This document shows positions 44,977 through 57,468 of a DNA stretch of 64,000 bases, piece after piece (the first letter of the stretch is position 1; each line of letters opens with the position of its first letter). The notes under the pieces are model-generated. The model was not told the origin of the DNA and ran no database searches. It saw nothing but the letters and a program-made list of their open reading frames with translations. The position numbers and the translations under genes were made by a program. This stretch comes from Gnomoniopsis sp. IMI 355080 (Eukaryota; Ascomycota; Sordariomycetes; Diaporthales; Gnomoniaceae), in NCBI GenBank assembly GCA_027946555.1, contig JAPEVC010000168.1, positions 19,134 through 83,133 of the forward strand, in the 5' to 3' direction.

Positions 44977-47881
44977 TCACGCGCCCGCGAAATCATCTTC
45001 AGCAATAGTGCCCGCGCTCCCCTTGCGCTCCGGCGCCGGGAACGGCGCCTCGTGACCGGAGCCTAAGTGGAGCAAGGCGTCCGGGACAACGGCCGACGTC
45101 GTTGTTGGGGACGAGCGCTCGCCAGGCCTGTCCCTGCTGCTGATACTCATTTCGATGGAACTGTCGATTTTGCCGTCATCTTCGCGATCCTCCTTCGTAT
45201 CCAGGACCGTGCTCGCGCTCGTTGTATTCTGTATTGCTGCCGCGCGAGAGACCAGAGCTGCGATGGTCCTCGGGGCTTCGGATTCTGTGGACTCCGCCTC
45301 TCGAAAAAGAGGATTTTGTGGTGATGGGGTGGTGGTGGTGGTGGTGGTGTTCTGATTGTTGTTGTTGTTAATGTTGTTACTGAAGTTTGTAGGAAGGAAA
45401 TCATGAATGCCGTGGCCGTTGCCGTTACTCCTTAATGCATCGTCCTTGTTCTGTGGAGCCGTATTCTCCGGGACGTCAATCTTGAGTGTTGATTCTCTGG
45501 GATCTAGGGATTCCTCGGGATGGGTCTCGTTGCGCGGTATTGTCGACGATCCCGCGGCCAGGACGACGTCCTTTGGAGGCTTTACCTGTCCGGGTTCTCT
45601 CGTATTAGGGTCATCTAGGCTCACCGAGTTCGCCGTTGCGAAATCAGTGTCCTCTCCCTCCTGGCACGGATCAATAGCATGCTCTTGCTTTGTGTTTGCA
45701 GATTGATCCACTGTGAACGATGGCCCAGGTGTTGCATCGTTTACTGATATCGCTTCCAACTCCCCATCTTTGTCTCTGTCTCCTGACGCCATAGCATCAG
45801 GAGCAAAGTCGAATCCTGAAGAAGACCTCCGCCTTTCGAAACTACGTTCCCGAGGATATGTCCATGGGGGAACTTGCGGTGCCCAGCGAGGCTCGCAGTA
45901 GTCTAGATTACTTGGCATCGGACTTGGCGGAGATCGTCCCCTTGTTGGGTAGTAGTAAGGCTCACTCGACAACGTGCTAGGTGCATCGACGTAGGTGTGC
46001 CCATAACTATCCCGTCGATCCCACTCTTTCGGTGCTTGGATCGTTCTGATGACTGGTCCATCACCCGTCTGGAACTCACTAACCAAATAATCTTGTACCA
46101 AGTACCCATCGTCGACAGAGATGGATGGTGGCTCAAGCTCATCAGGCGGAGGTGGTGGCGGGAACAGCCGCAACAAGTCAATTGCCTGCACACGATACCG
46201 CGGGTGCTCGGCTAGGCAAATCCTCACGACTGCCTTGTACCAATCTGGAGTGCCCAAACCTTCGCTCAGTGTCAGTGGGCGTCCATGAGCCTCGGGCTCA
46301 TCCTCCTGCTCCGCGAGAGCCCACAGAACCATACCAAGCTGGTACAGATCTGATTTGACACCAATATACATCGAGATACGCTGGCTACTCTCAATCAAAG
46401 GGGTCGCTTCCGGTGGCTCCCAGCCGACTGGACAGCCTCGACGGTTGATGTCGATTATTTTGGCGTTGTCGCGCTGATCGACAACGATATTGGAAAGTGT
46501 AAAGTCGCCCTGGACAAAACCAGCCTCATGGACCTCGGATAATCCTTCCACAATCTGTCGAGCCCATTTCTCTCGGCGAGGCCATGAAAGGCCGTGATCG
46601 TTATCGTAGATGACATCGATCAAGGCTCCTTTGTCGGCATAATCGATGAGCAGTCCTTTGACATACTCTCCATAGTCATCCACAACGACCCCATAGAACT
46701 TGATGACGTTGCGAGAGTAACACAGCTGACTGAGTGCATTGATCTCGTAGAGGAACTCATCGACCGTGTCTGGCCCGGGAATTTCCTTCTTTATCAGTGT
46801 CTCACCATCGACTCTGACCTTGTACACAAAACCGGACATGTGCGCCTCGAAGTCGATCTCACTTTCTTTGACGTGCCTGCACTTCAGATGCTGGACCATG
46901 CGGGTGGTTGGATAATGAATTATCTCCTGTATCGCGGACATTAGCACAAAGTCAAGGAAATAGAAGGAAGTCACGAACATTGACGTCTTCGACCACGTGG
47001 ACGTGCAGTCTTCCATCCGTGGTCTGTAGCTTGAGGTTGGTGACAGTCTCGTAGAACTGTATATCTTGGAGACTGTCTCGAATGGCCTCGTAGATTTTTG
47101 CGTTTTTGTCTCGCTGAAACTTGATTTGAATGAGGTCCATCTCAAGTGAATTGTCCGGAGCACCGCGGTAGTCCAACGAGATCGTCACACGCCTCCAATG
47201 CTCTTCCTTCTCACGATAGGTGACAAAAAACTTCTCTCGTTTTGATTTGTCTCTGAAGTGCATTGATAGATTAAGGATCCATATCCGCTCCAGCTCATCG
47301 TGGATTAAGGCGTCGTATTGAGACGTGGTCATTGATGCAGCATCGTCGACAGATGCTGGGTCCATTGCTTGGGGCAAATCGTCTTCCTCAGACATCTGGA
47401 GCTCGCCTTGGCTATCCAGCATCTTCTCATCCAATAGGCTACCCGCTATTGACGGCGCAGACGCTGCAGAACTGAGTGCATCGGGTCCGGCAAAGTCAGG
47501 AGCGCTGGCGCGGGGATTTGAAGGGTTGGTGGGGTTGTGTGGAACGCGTGGAACGTGTGGTCGCCTGTCGACGGAAACAGCCCTTCTCTCAGCAGGCGTA
47601 GGTTGGACGGGCTCCAGGTTGTCGCGAACCTCAGCCTGTTGTCGCTTGAAAGTCTGTGCTCTTGGCAGACCGGGCACTACCTTTCGTGAGACGCGGCGAA
47701 TGACCCCAGGACGTGCTGGCTCTTCCTCTGTCTGTTGGGGCTCATCATCATCGTGAGGAGACTCGCCCGCAGCCCCATTCCCGTTGCCATGCCCAAACCA
47801 TCTTTTCCATACGCTCTGTTGCATGGTGTGCGACTCACCAGCCGGGACGGGGTCAAGCTGTGCTGTAGCAGGTTCAGCCAT
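44977..47881 (-). CDS. Large atypical protein kinase, fungal
   Basis: A 950-residue protein from exons 47881-46979 and 46926-44977 (52-nt intron, GTTCGT..ATACAG, phase 0). Residues 1-190 are disordered, with a basic VIRRVSRKVVPGL segment. A conserved-looking module follows at about 190-330 (IWILNLSMHFRDKSKREKFF, then WRRVTISLDYRG). The kinase-like domain runs from about 335 to 580. A Lys in TLIKKEIPGP and a Glu in FLYEINALSQL could form the VAIK-Lys/helix-C pair. The catalytic loop reads FVQGDFTLSNIVVD, so HRD is QGD but Asp and the Asn five residues later are kept. DFG is replaced by DIN. A typical kinase C-lobe (SDLYQLGMVLWALAEQ, then YRVQAIDLLRLF) follows. The last ~370 residues are disordered. 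Activity is possible but unproven; substrates are unknown. Confidence 0.85.
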
Positions 47882-49253
47882 GATGAACGAGCTGACAGAG
47901 CTCAGCGGCTTCTAACAAGGACTTCTCGAAGATATTGTGTAGGAGTGATGAGAACGAAAAGTGTGAAAGCTTGTACAAGAATTGACGCTGTGCTCATGAG
48001 GCCCCCGCTCGGTGAGAGTGTGGATCTGAGTGTGGCGTCTAGGTGGCCGGGCGGCGGTCGCCGGATGGGCGGCTAGGTAGACGCGACAATCAATGGCGTC
48101 AAGAATGTCTCAAAAGAATAGAGAAAATCCGTGGTGCTTTGTGGGCCAGGTCTGCCAGCTCTGTGTCCTGTGTCCCAAGCTGTGGAGCTTGGAGGCCGAC
48201 TAGGGCACGGCAAGTTGAAGCGAGAAAGCAGAGGCGAGGGAGATCAGCTGCATCGAGACGAGACGCAGGCATCCGCAATGGAGAGGGACCAGCTCAGATG
48301 TACGAGAAATGAGTGGTCCGTGACCATGGCCAGAGAGGCTGTGCACAGAGGAGGTGGAACAGAGGACAAGGACTGGATAGTTGGACACGTTGAGCGACGA
48401 CTATCAGATCGACGGCATCACGTCTCGAAACAGCCAGCCCACGGGATATTGATTGTCGAGCGAAGGATCTGTGCTGTCACCAGCAGTCGATGGATGGGAA
48501 AGGGCGGCTAACGTGGCCGTGAGTCAGGGAAAGTTGGTGAACGAATGAATTGTTGTGTTCGCAGCGAGGCAAGAGGCCGGTCGACGAGGACAATTGAGTA
48601 AGAGGGAAGGACGAATTTGCTCGAGTCTCACGAGGCGGTGACGGGAACAACCGCGAGAGTGGTTACATTCAAGAGCCGTTGGAGACGAGATCGGGAACAA
48701 AGATGGAGAGAACAAGAGGAGAGAGACACACACTATGGGGATGGAGTCGTGTCTTTGTGTGTCTGCTTTTTTACGTGAAGGACCATTGAAGAGCAGGAAT
48801 AAGGATGCATGAAGTGAGCGAGATCGCAAGACCTTCAACAGTGAAGTGAAGCAAGTGCAGAGTGAGGTGGGTTGGGTTTACTATGGTGCGTACCCAAAGC
48901 CACGATGTTTCCCCCTCCAAGGGACCCCTGCTGGGTCAGGAACCCCTGCGGCGCCAGGGGGGGCTGGTCGCTACTGGGGGTGGAGCACCGTGAGCCCCGA
49001 GCGGGAATGTGGAGTGCACCTGGCACCTTGGGGGTGGACGTGGAGGGGCCCATCAACGTGGTCTTCAGGGACTGGAGTCTTGGTCCGGCCTTCGTCACCA
49101 TGTCACCAAACTCACGACTCGACAGCCTCGCATTCATCCTCTTCGTCTTTGGCTTTTTTTATTTGTGTGTTTTTGGCTCGTTGCCCAACCCATCCTGTGC
49201 GTTTCAATGCTGCCCGAACGATCAATTTGGCAGCAGTGTTTGCCCGTTTCTCT

Positions 49254-49288
49254 ACACACACACACACTCACACACACTCACACACACT
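49254..49288. repeat. CA-type microsatellite
   Basis: Imperfect CA dinucleotide repeat (about 35 nt) with two CTCA interruptions. It is a likely length-variable site. Confidence 0.85.
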
Positions 49289-50936
49289 TTTGTTCAAGAT
49301 TGCGTCACATGTGATCTGACGTGGTGTCGCTATTTCTGGCAGGGCGATGTCATTGCTGTGTCAATTAATCAAGACAACAGGATATCTTCGCCAGTCGTCT
49401 GTCGCTGGCCTCGTAAATGCAGCGCGGATGTTCCTCAACCGAACCGTCGTCATCAGCATTACCAGATCAGGCGTCAGGACGGGTAGAGAAGCAGACTCAT
49501 GCAAGATGATGGCTGCGGGATCCTGATGAAGATGCGGCCAGATGCAGTTACCCCCTGAGTTGTCAGCGGCACCCTGCGTCGACTGGCTCTTTCGCGCACA
49601 GTTACTACTATGGTCCTCTACATGGTACTCTACCTCCATCACGCACCAAATTGATTATCTTTGGATCTCATCCGAGTAAGAGTCCCTGGCCTTGCGTTTT
49701 GAGCCTCACCTGTCCTAGGCCCTACCAGGCCTCACCGCTCTCTCAGCCGGTCACAGGAACACCTAGATGTCTCACCGTGTGTTCGACACAACCATGTTTG
49801 ACAGGTCTCTACCATCAATTCCCCGGTCCTCAATCCGGTTTGAGCATCAGCAATAGCGCGCATTCCTAGCATTTCGCGTCACGATGGATAGAGTCTGCTT
49901 TGCTGTCCAGAGCGGTCACGAAACAACCCGATGGCTAGGACCCGAGGCACAGTGCGATACATGGAAAGAATCGAAAAATTCGACATCTCCATGCGTCTGC
50001 CTCACTTGGGCAGGTGATAGTCCTGATAGGCCAATTGATAACTCACCATTAGCATGCGACGGAGCCCTGACAAACGGCCCAATGGTGGCCGCAGTATGCA
50101 TGAGCCCACTCATCAGCGGTGGGGGAGGGGGGAGCTCGGCCGGAGGTATCTCAATCACGATGCGTGTCAGGGCGAAAGTGACCATTTCAATGCGATGTAC
50201 GCTCGCGGTAAATCTCGATATTACGTCTCGCCATGATAACTCCAGACACCACTGCCGGCCTGGCAGCCCCGAGTAGCAAAAGTTAGTGACTTTGCCCGTA
50301 TGCCGTCCCACAGTCGCACGACACAACGAGCCTTGCAGAACGCCATCACTTTCAGACCTACACTAAGACATCTGTCAACTTCAGCTTTGACGTCAAGACA
50401 ATTAGTTCATGCTGGGCGTCGCTCCACTGCCCCGCGTAAGACCCCATAACGAGGCTCAACTGGGGAAAGCTGGGAACCGAAAACTCCCAGCCTGTCCGCC
50501 TGTCCGCCTGTCCACCTCGTGGCCGAAACCGCAGCAACGGTTTTTGGGAGGCAGCCCATTGTCATTGGTCTGCTTCACGCGCCTCGGCTCTGCCGGAGTC
50601 GCTCCGGTCCTGCAAGACATCCCAAGACGTGGCAGCCTCGAGGCCGCGAAGGGGACCCAATTGCTCGGTAGCCCTGCTGTCAGGGACTGTTTCTTGCCTG
50701 TCTCACAGCCCACACCATTTTCGCTTTTGGGCATCAATACCGCCATGAGGTGCGATGAGGCTGACCATGCTGGGACTTCTTCACAGCCAATGAGTGCTTT
50801 CCGTGTCCACGATAGATTGATCTGGGCCTCGAACATGTGCTCGGGGGATTCCGTGCTTCCTGCATAATGACGTTCCGACGTTGACAGTAGATTGGATCAG
50901 TAGCCAAAAGCCTGCCTAATCTGTACCGTCAAAAAA

Positions 50937-50975
50937 GGAGAAGGAGAAGGAGAAGAAGAAGAAGCAGAAGAAAAA
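50937..50975. repeat. Purine-rich GAGAAG/GAA tract
   Basis: About 40 nt made of GGAGAA and GAAGAA units on the plus strand. It is simple sequence with no evidence of coding. Confidence 0.75.
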
Positions 50976-52533
50976 GTTTGGGTCTCGCCAGTGTTGTTGG
51001 CGACGACATGCATTCCATGCCCACGCGAAAGGCGGGAAAGGCACGGCAACGCTAAAATAGAAAAGAAAAAAGGCACATCCCGCGATCGACCTTTTCCCGT
51101 CCAAGGATGGCCTGTTGAACGGCTGTTCTTGCCAAGTAGAGACGATGACCACACACCATGCTGAGACTGTTTTCGTACCACTCCCTCTCCGCCCACAAAA
51201 GCCGCGAGGTAATCGTCAGCAACCAAAATCTAGAACTCGATAACCTCATGCTGTGCCTCCCCCCGCCCTTTCACCAAGTGGGCACACCCCCAACAGCGGG
51301 CTTCATGCGAGCATGTATGCGGGGTCCTGCAGACAGGGCCATCCGTCCTGGACCATTCGTCATAACCCATAAATACCTACCTATCCGTACATACACACAT
51401 GTGCAGCAGCACTGTTTGGGCACCACTACTCTAGCGCCCCCTCTCCCCCCCAATCCCAGCCTGCGTATCTACCTAACCACAGCATGCAACCAAACACCAA
51501 CAGAGAGCGCTCACACTTGCAGTGAAATACCAAAGAAACTTTTTCACGAAAAGAGATACTTACTAGTTCATGCTGTGTGTGGCCTTCTGCACTGCAACGC
51601 CCGCGGCGCACGAGCACGCGCGAGCACGCGTGAGCCCGCATTGCGTAGAACCAAGCATCTCACGCAAGCATGGGACGAAGTGGTGCGACCTGAGAGTTGC
51701 TGCGAACCCAAGGGGGCTTGCTTAATCTGGGGGAAAAACGCCGGAGAAGGCGCGGGAAGGAGGGGCGAGGCAATATTTGGTACTGAATTGTTTGCCCGTC
51801 GCCCCCTCTGTTGAGCCATTATAGGGACGTAACGTGACGAGGGAGCACTTTTTGAACCAGTCGCGCCATTGTTGGGGACAACTATGCAGCTGCCAACAAA
51901 TTTGGTTAAATAGTTAGTCTGGTGGGAATGGGAAAATGGTGTACAAACTTTGTGGGCGCATGAGTCCGGAAGGTTGGCCCGGCCTAATTTGTAAAGTGGT
52001 CTTACGCGACTGTGATGTACCTGTGCATCTCCGTACTTCACATTCTGGTAGGGAAGGAGACACTCTTCCGTTCTCGGGATATGACATACTAGAACGGTTC
52101 TGGAATCATGTGTAGGGATAACTCTTTGCGCTAGAGTCATCGAATACACGAATGAAGAGGCTTGTCAAGAGCACTGAGAGTCATCCTTGGCAGTGAACAT
52201 GGTCTGTATGCCACATGTATGCATCTGGACAATAGAAAGTTTGCCTGCTGCCCTTGTCTCAAGGGACCACCCATTTAGAAACTGTCTTGACGATGTTCAA
52301 TGCGTCCAGATATTGTGTAGTAGAGGTGAGTTGTGATTCATGTTTTTCGAGTTTTTACCGCTCCCTAACTAGACCTATTGAATGCCCACCGGTTCGCCTA
52401 GCCCCTCAAAGGTGGACGCCTGCTCGCCGGAAAAGATGCTTGCCCTACCTGTATGGTCTATCATAGAAAATGTATGTGCAAAGTATATGCAGAACGTCAA
52501 CTGTCTAAAATGAAGCCTACCAAAAAGAGCTTT

Positions 52534-55500
52534 TCAGTCGCTCTCCTCGGAGACTCGGATGTCCTTGTCCTTCGAGTCCTCCTTATCGTCTGGGCCCTTG
52601 TATTGAGAGGCCTTATCCACGTTGGCCTTCTCGTGGTCCAAGTTGGGGAAGATGATGTCGAAAATCTCGCTGTACCAGCTTGCAGGCCGGCCTTCGATGC
52701 CTTCTTTGATATTCTGTCATGAAGTTAGCATTCGACAGGTTTCGTGTCGAGATCGAGTGTAAGAACATACCTCTGGTAGCTCTAACCAATCAGACATGCA
52801 GTCCGCCGGGAAAATGATCATTTTGCAACCCGCACGTCTCGCGGCAACCGTCTTTTCCCTCAGCCCTCCTATCCTCAGGACCTTGCCCGTCAATGTTAAT
52901 TCGCCCGTCATAGCCACGGTGGGGTTCACTGGCGTTTCGAGGGCAAGCGACAGCAGCGATGTCGCCATTGTGACACCGGCCGATGGGCCGTCCTTCTGCA
53001 CTGCACCCTCGGGTACGTGGACGTGGATTTTTGCGTGATCAAAGAAGCGGTTCTGTGGGAACTTGTTTGCAATCACACTCTTGGCGAAGGAGTATGCGAT
53101 CGTCGACGACTCTTTCATAACTGTCTTCAAGTTGCCCGTGATCTCCAGACGACCTGTGCTGCTTGGCTTCAGCGCGGATTGCAAGATCGACTCGACATAC
53201 ATGGCCGCGCCGCCCATCTGCGTCCATGCCAAGCCCATGGTAACACCCGGTGGCGTGACGTCGTAAAGACGATCGGAGGTAAAGATTGGTGGCCCGACAT
53301 AGTCCTTGAGGTTGGTCTTGTCAATATTGACGTGCACGGACTCTGGCACCTTGAGAGCAACGCGAGGCTGCTCAGTCGTTTCTTGCTCAGAAGCAGTGCT
53401 TGTCAGCGGCTCCTTGTCGTCCTTCTCCTTCTCCTTCTCAGACTCTTCCAAAGCGGCCTTGCCTTCATCAGTCAGCGCCTTGTCCTCAGGGAGCGCCTCT
53501 TCACCCAGCTCCTGAACAATCTTGAGGGCTGATTTCCTGTAAACTTTTTCGATCTGCTTCTTTAGGTTACGGACGCCTGACTCCCGACAGTATGACTGAA
53601 TGAGTTCCTTGATGGCCTCATCAGACAGTTTGACATCTGCCTCTTTCAGACCTGCTAGCTCTTTGGCAGCGGGTGAAAGGTATTTCTCCGCAATGGCCAT
53701 CTTTTCATCTGAGACGTAGCCTGAAAGCCGGATCACCTCCATCCTGTCCAATAATGGTCTTGGGATAGTATCCGTCATATTCGCCGTACAAACAAAGAGC
53801 ACCTTGGACAGATCCACAGGCACGTCCATGTAGTGATCCAGGAACGAGCTGTTTTGCTCAGGATCCAAAAGTTCAAGTAGGGCTGACGATGGATCTCCTT
53901 GATACCCGCGCCCAATTTTATCAATCTCGTCAATCAAGATCAAGGGGTTTTCTGTTTGGCACTTTTTCAGGGCCTGGATGACCCGGCCAGGAAGGGCACC
54001 GACATATGTCCGCCGGTGCCCCTTGATCTCGGCCACGTCGGTGAGTCCACCAACGCTAAATCGATAGTATTGCCGGTTCAACGCGCGAGCAATCGACTTG
54101 CCGATACTCGTCTTACCCACACCAGGTGGCCCAACAAAGCACAAAATCTTTCCCTCGACTGTGCCTCGGAGTTTGCCAACTGCAATGAATTCCAAAATTC
54201 GATCCTTGACATCCTTGAGACCGTAATGGTCCTCATCTAGGACTTTCACTGCGTTCTGGATTCCGAAATTCTCCGCACTCCTCTGGCCCCACGGAATTTG
54301 TGTGAGCCAATCGAGGTAATTCCTGGTAACGTTGAACTCGGAAGCCGCTGGTTCCAGGTGTGCCAGCTTGTTGATCTCGTCGTCGAAAACCTTTCGTACA
54401 GCCTCGGGCATAGCCAACTTGTCGGCCTTCTCCTTGAATTTCTCGACCAGTTTGTCCTTGCCGTCAGACTCGATTCCAAGCTCCCGACGGATACCTTTCA
54501 TCTGCTCCATAAGCCAATACTCGCGTTGCCGCTTGCTGATCTTTTGCTCTACATCCTTGGTGATCTTTGACTGAAGTTGCGCGTTCATAAGCTCCTTCTT
54601 GAGGACGATCAAGGCCTTTTGCATTCTGTCCTCAACATTCAGACTAGACAACACTTCCTGTAGCTCGGCAGAATCACCGGCACTAACGGCGGCCGCAAAG
54701 TCGGCCAATTTTGCAGGCTCGGCGGTGACATTGCCGGTAGACTGGCTCATGGAGAAGGTCGAGATCTGATCGCGGAACAGACTATTCATCTGTGCGACCT
54801 CTTTGAAGACGTTGACAATCTCATTGGTGACAGCGCGGACCACGGGGCTCTTGGGATCATAGGGCTCTTCCGTCAGGTTCTCGACATTGACGAGACTGAC
54901 GGGGTATTTCCGAAGGAATGAAGTCGGCTCATATTTCTCGGCAGTTCCATCGGCTTTGGTAGATACAGCGCTCTCCTCGAAACTTGCCACGACGTCCCCC
55001 TTCTTATCTTGTGCCTGATCTTCCTCTGTAGTCTTGGGTGGTATCGGGTCTGGTGTTGGTGTTTCGGTGTCTGTCTTTTTTGCCTCAGCTTGCCCAGGCG
55101 GAATGAGCGTGGAAAGCTTGATGCGCCTGTGGGGGTATAATATAGCAGTCAAGCTGTTCTGCTCGCCGTGAACGGGGAAGGCACTTGTGATCTGCGCAAA
55201 GACGCCTGTATCGTAGACGTCATCGGCGTTGTGGATCACATCCTCGTCAGCGGCCTCGTCTTTGAAAAGAAAGGCTCCGACATAAGGCTGGCCTCGCTTG
55301 ATCATGTCTGTGACGGCCGCAGCGACGTTGGGGTCCTTGATCGTGATCGCCTTGTAAAACCCTGGAAAGAGTGGCCTTCGTGCTATGGGTATCGCAAGCA
55401 CCTGAGGATAGACTTCGGGCACGGTCGGCTTTTGTAGTGCGCGATCTGACCTCCGTCCTTTGCGACCACCATCTCCAGAGCCATCATTTCCAGACCCCGA

Positions 55501-55911
55501 GCCCGCTGCACCACCAGCTGCACTGCTTCCCTTGCTGTCCACTGGCTCTGACTTCCCTTCGCCACTGGCAGCGTCATCGGATCGCGACTTTGTGATTTCC
55601 TTGAGCAAGTCTTCAGTGTGCTCCGACGAATCTTCCTCGGCCTTTTTCAGGTTTGCCTTTTCCTCCTCTTCTGAGAGTGGCTCGATAGCATTATCGAAGA
55701 AACCCTTTCTCTTCTTGTCCAAGTGTGTTGCAGAGGTTGAGAATCTTGGCGCCGCTACCGGAGGGTTGGCCCGCGGCAACGTCCGTAACCGTGTTGAGCG
55801 ACCGGAGACATTTCGAAGGCAAACTGGCGACGAGATCGAGAGTGATCGGCTTGCACCGCGGGTGAGCTGTGCAGGCGTAAGGGGTCGCGATATGCGCTGT
55901 CGGAGGAGCAT
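52534..55911 (-). CDS. PIM1: Mitochondrial Lon protease
   Basis: ATP-dependent serine protease of the mitochondrial matrix; degrades damaged proteins and supports mtDNA maintenance. Exons 55911-52771 and 52713-52534 (57-nt intron, GTATGT..GACAG, phase 0) give 1106 residues. The presequence (MLLRQRISRPLTPAQLTRGASRSLSISS) is basic with no acidic residue. A Ser/Gly-rich stretch precedes the Lon N-terminal domain (VLAIPIARRPLFPGFYKAITI). AAA+ motifs are Walker A GPPGVGKTS (about 593) and Walker B LILIDEIDK. The proteolytic domain has the catalytic Ser in KDGPSAGVTMA (about 974) and Lys in LTGKVLRIGGLREK (about 1009). The last exon supplies the acidic tail (NIKEGIEGRPASWYSEIFDIIFPN, then charged residues to the stop). 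Nothing appears broken. Confidence 0.98.
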
Positions 55912-56668
55912 GGTGGGCGGAGGTGGATGATAAGTCTGAAGCTGGCTGGCAGGCCGAGGCCGTCAATGACCGAGTGCGACAAGCGTAACAGCGAATTCCA
56001 AAGACAGTTGATGGGTTGCAAGCTCTGGAAGATCTCAGCAGACACACCGAAACGCTAAAGAAGGAAAAGGAGAAGAAAAGGCGCCGACAATGGTGGCGAT
56101 CGTATGCGCAGTCGAAGTGATGACAAACCCCGAGTATCTTCGCCTAAAATATTGCGCCGCCCGCGTGCCGTCATTCATTCCCTTCTACCATTGCCTGCCG
56201 GAGGCAGCTATACCCAGAGCCGCTAGACATGTACATGGGTACGCTGAAACCCTGGAATCTGGGGGAAGCATCGTGGGCTTGACCCCACGTTCCGCAAGGA
56301 TTCCTCCGCTTCAGCAACCAACTTCCTTCAGCCCCCAACGAGACACTTTTGGACGTTCGGGCTTTCATTGTATGGATTTAGAATTTCAACTTGCTGACGT
56401 TCAAGAGTTCGCTCCTGATCTGTGGACCATCTAAGGGTCCGTCTTCTGCACCATTCAAATACGGGTGCCCTAGTCCTCGTCACCCCTCTCCACTCCATCA
56501 GTGCCGCGACCCGTGAATATCTATCTGCGACGTGCATCTGGATCTTCTTACCAAATCGTTGTTCTTGATTTTTTTGTCTACTTGCCTTGCTACATCAGCT
56601 CACTTGAGTGAATGTTCATATACTCGACTCCAAAACCGGACACAGGCTTGCGCCAGCACTAGTAAAAA
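55912..56668. promoter_or_regulatory. Divergent promoter region of PIM1 and the small hypothetical gene
   Basis: 757 nt between divergent starts. No heat-shock element series or other specific site was confidently recognised. Confidence 0.5.
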
Positions 56669-57166
56669 ATGCCATCAAACACAGCCTCATCGGACTTGTC
56701 CACTGGAGTATCAAAACTGTCTCTTCAGACGCCAAGCACCAAGAAATCAGTCAAGTCTAAGAAGGAGGAAGTGGTCGACTCCTGGGAGGAAGAAGACATC
56801 TCTTCAGGCTCGGATACAGAGACGGAGACGGAGACGGAGACGGATAAAGGCCACTCACAGGGCACCTCGGCACCGCCCCCGACACCAATCTCGCCGACTC
56901 AGTACGACCGGGACCCGTCAAACAGCTACCGCACAGTTTCGGACTCCCCAAGTTCTTCGGCACGCCCGGAGAAGACCGATGCCGTGGCAAGGAGGATGAT
57001 CGCCGGTGCTCTAGGCTTGAAAGCGCCGAAATTAACCGAAGAACAGAAGGCGTATCAAGCTGCTGTCAAGGAGAAAGAGCGTAAGCGGAGAGAGGAGCAG
57101 AAGGCTGCCGAGAAGGCGAAGGAGGAAGAGGCTGCCAAGGCGAGGGCTGCTATCTGGGACGACTGA
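56669..57166 (+). CDS. Small acidic/charged fungal protein of unknown function
   Basis: An intronless 165-residue protein. The N-terminal half is Ser/Thr-rich with VDSWEEEDISSGSDTETE and a Thr-Glu repeat encoded by GGAGAC units (about 56818-56845). The middle is Pro/Ser-rich. The C-terminal third is a strongly charged predicted coiled coil (AVARRMIAGALGLKAPKL, then KEKERKRREEQKAAEKAKEEEAAKARA) ending AIWDD. The paired N-terminal DSWEEE and C-terminal WDD are striking, and vaguely recall the acidic Trp motif of eIF3j, but length and context do not support that identity. I recall comparable short uncharacterised proteins in other ascomycetes. Probably cytosolic or nuclear. Confidence 0.75.
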   Translation: MPSNTASSDLSTGVSKLSLQTPSTKKSVKSKKEEVVDSWEEEDISSGSDTETETETETDKGHSQGTSAPPPTPISPTQYDRDPSNSYRTVSDSPSSSARPEKTDAVARRMIAGALGLKAPKLTEEQKAYQAAVKEKERKRREEQKAAEKAKEEEAAKARAAIWDD

Positions 57167-57468
57167 AAAGCAAACGTGAAACCGTATTAGGCGTACGGGT
57201 ATTGTATTCCACGTTGTTTCTGTCATGAAGGATTGGCGGAGAGCTTTGGTGTCCGGGATGGGTATCAATGGTAGCTTGAAGACTTCTTGAAGCAGAGTCT
57301 GGGCGGAACCCCGACTGGGGGAGAATAAATCAGCGAATAAGGGCCATCGCAGACTTGCAAGTGAAGCTCGTCATCTTTATTTGTTCCTACTTTAGGGTAT
57401 AATTACCGCCTTATCTCCAACTACCACTTATAAGCAACTTCAAAGTAAAGTTGGCCGTGCCTGAGCTT
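57167..57468. other. Convergent 3' intergenic region
   Basis: 302 nt between convergent stop codons. No feature was recognised. Confidence 0.6.

Larger units (their letters stand above)
47882..52533. other. 4.65-kb gene-free region between the kinase and Lon genes
   Basis: Upstream of the kinase (-) and downstream of Lon (-). Several open frames (such as 48846-49319, 49884-50276 and 51158-51814) lack motifs and have composition I read as non-coding. It contains a CA-repeat near 49254-49288 and a purine-rich GAA/GGA stretch near 50937-50975. No tRNA or transposon was recognised. Confidence 0.45.

Noticed and set aside
51158..52149. Long overlapping ORFs on both strands in the kinase-Lon gap
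   Set aside because: The translations look random (Cys/Arg/His-rich) with no motif; probably chance open frames in GC-rich DNA.
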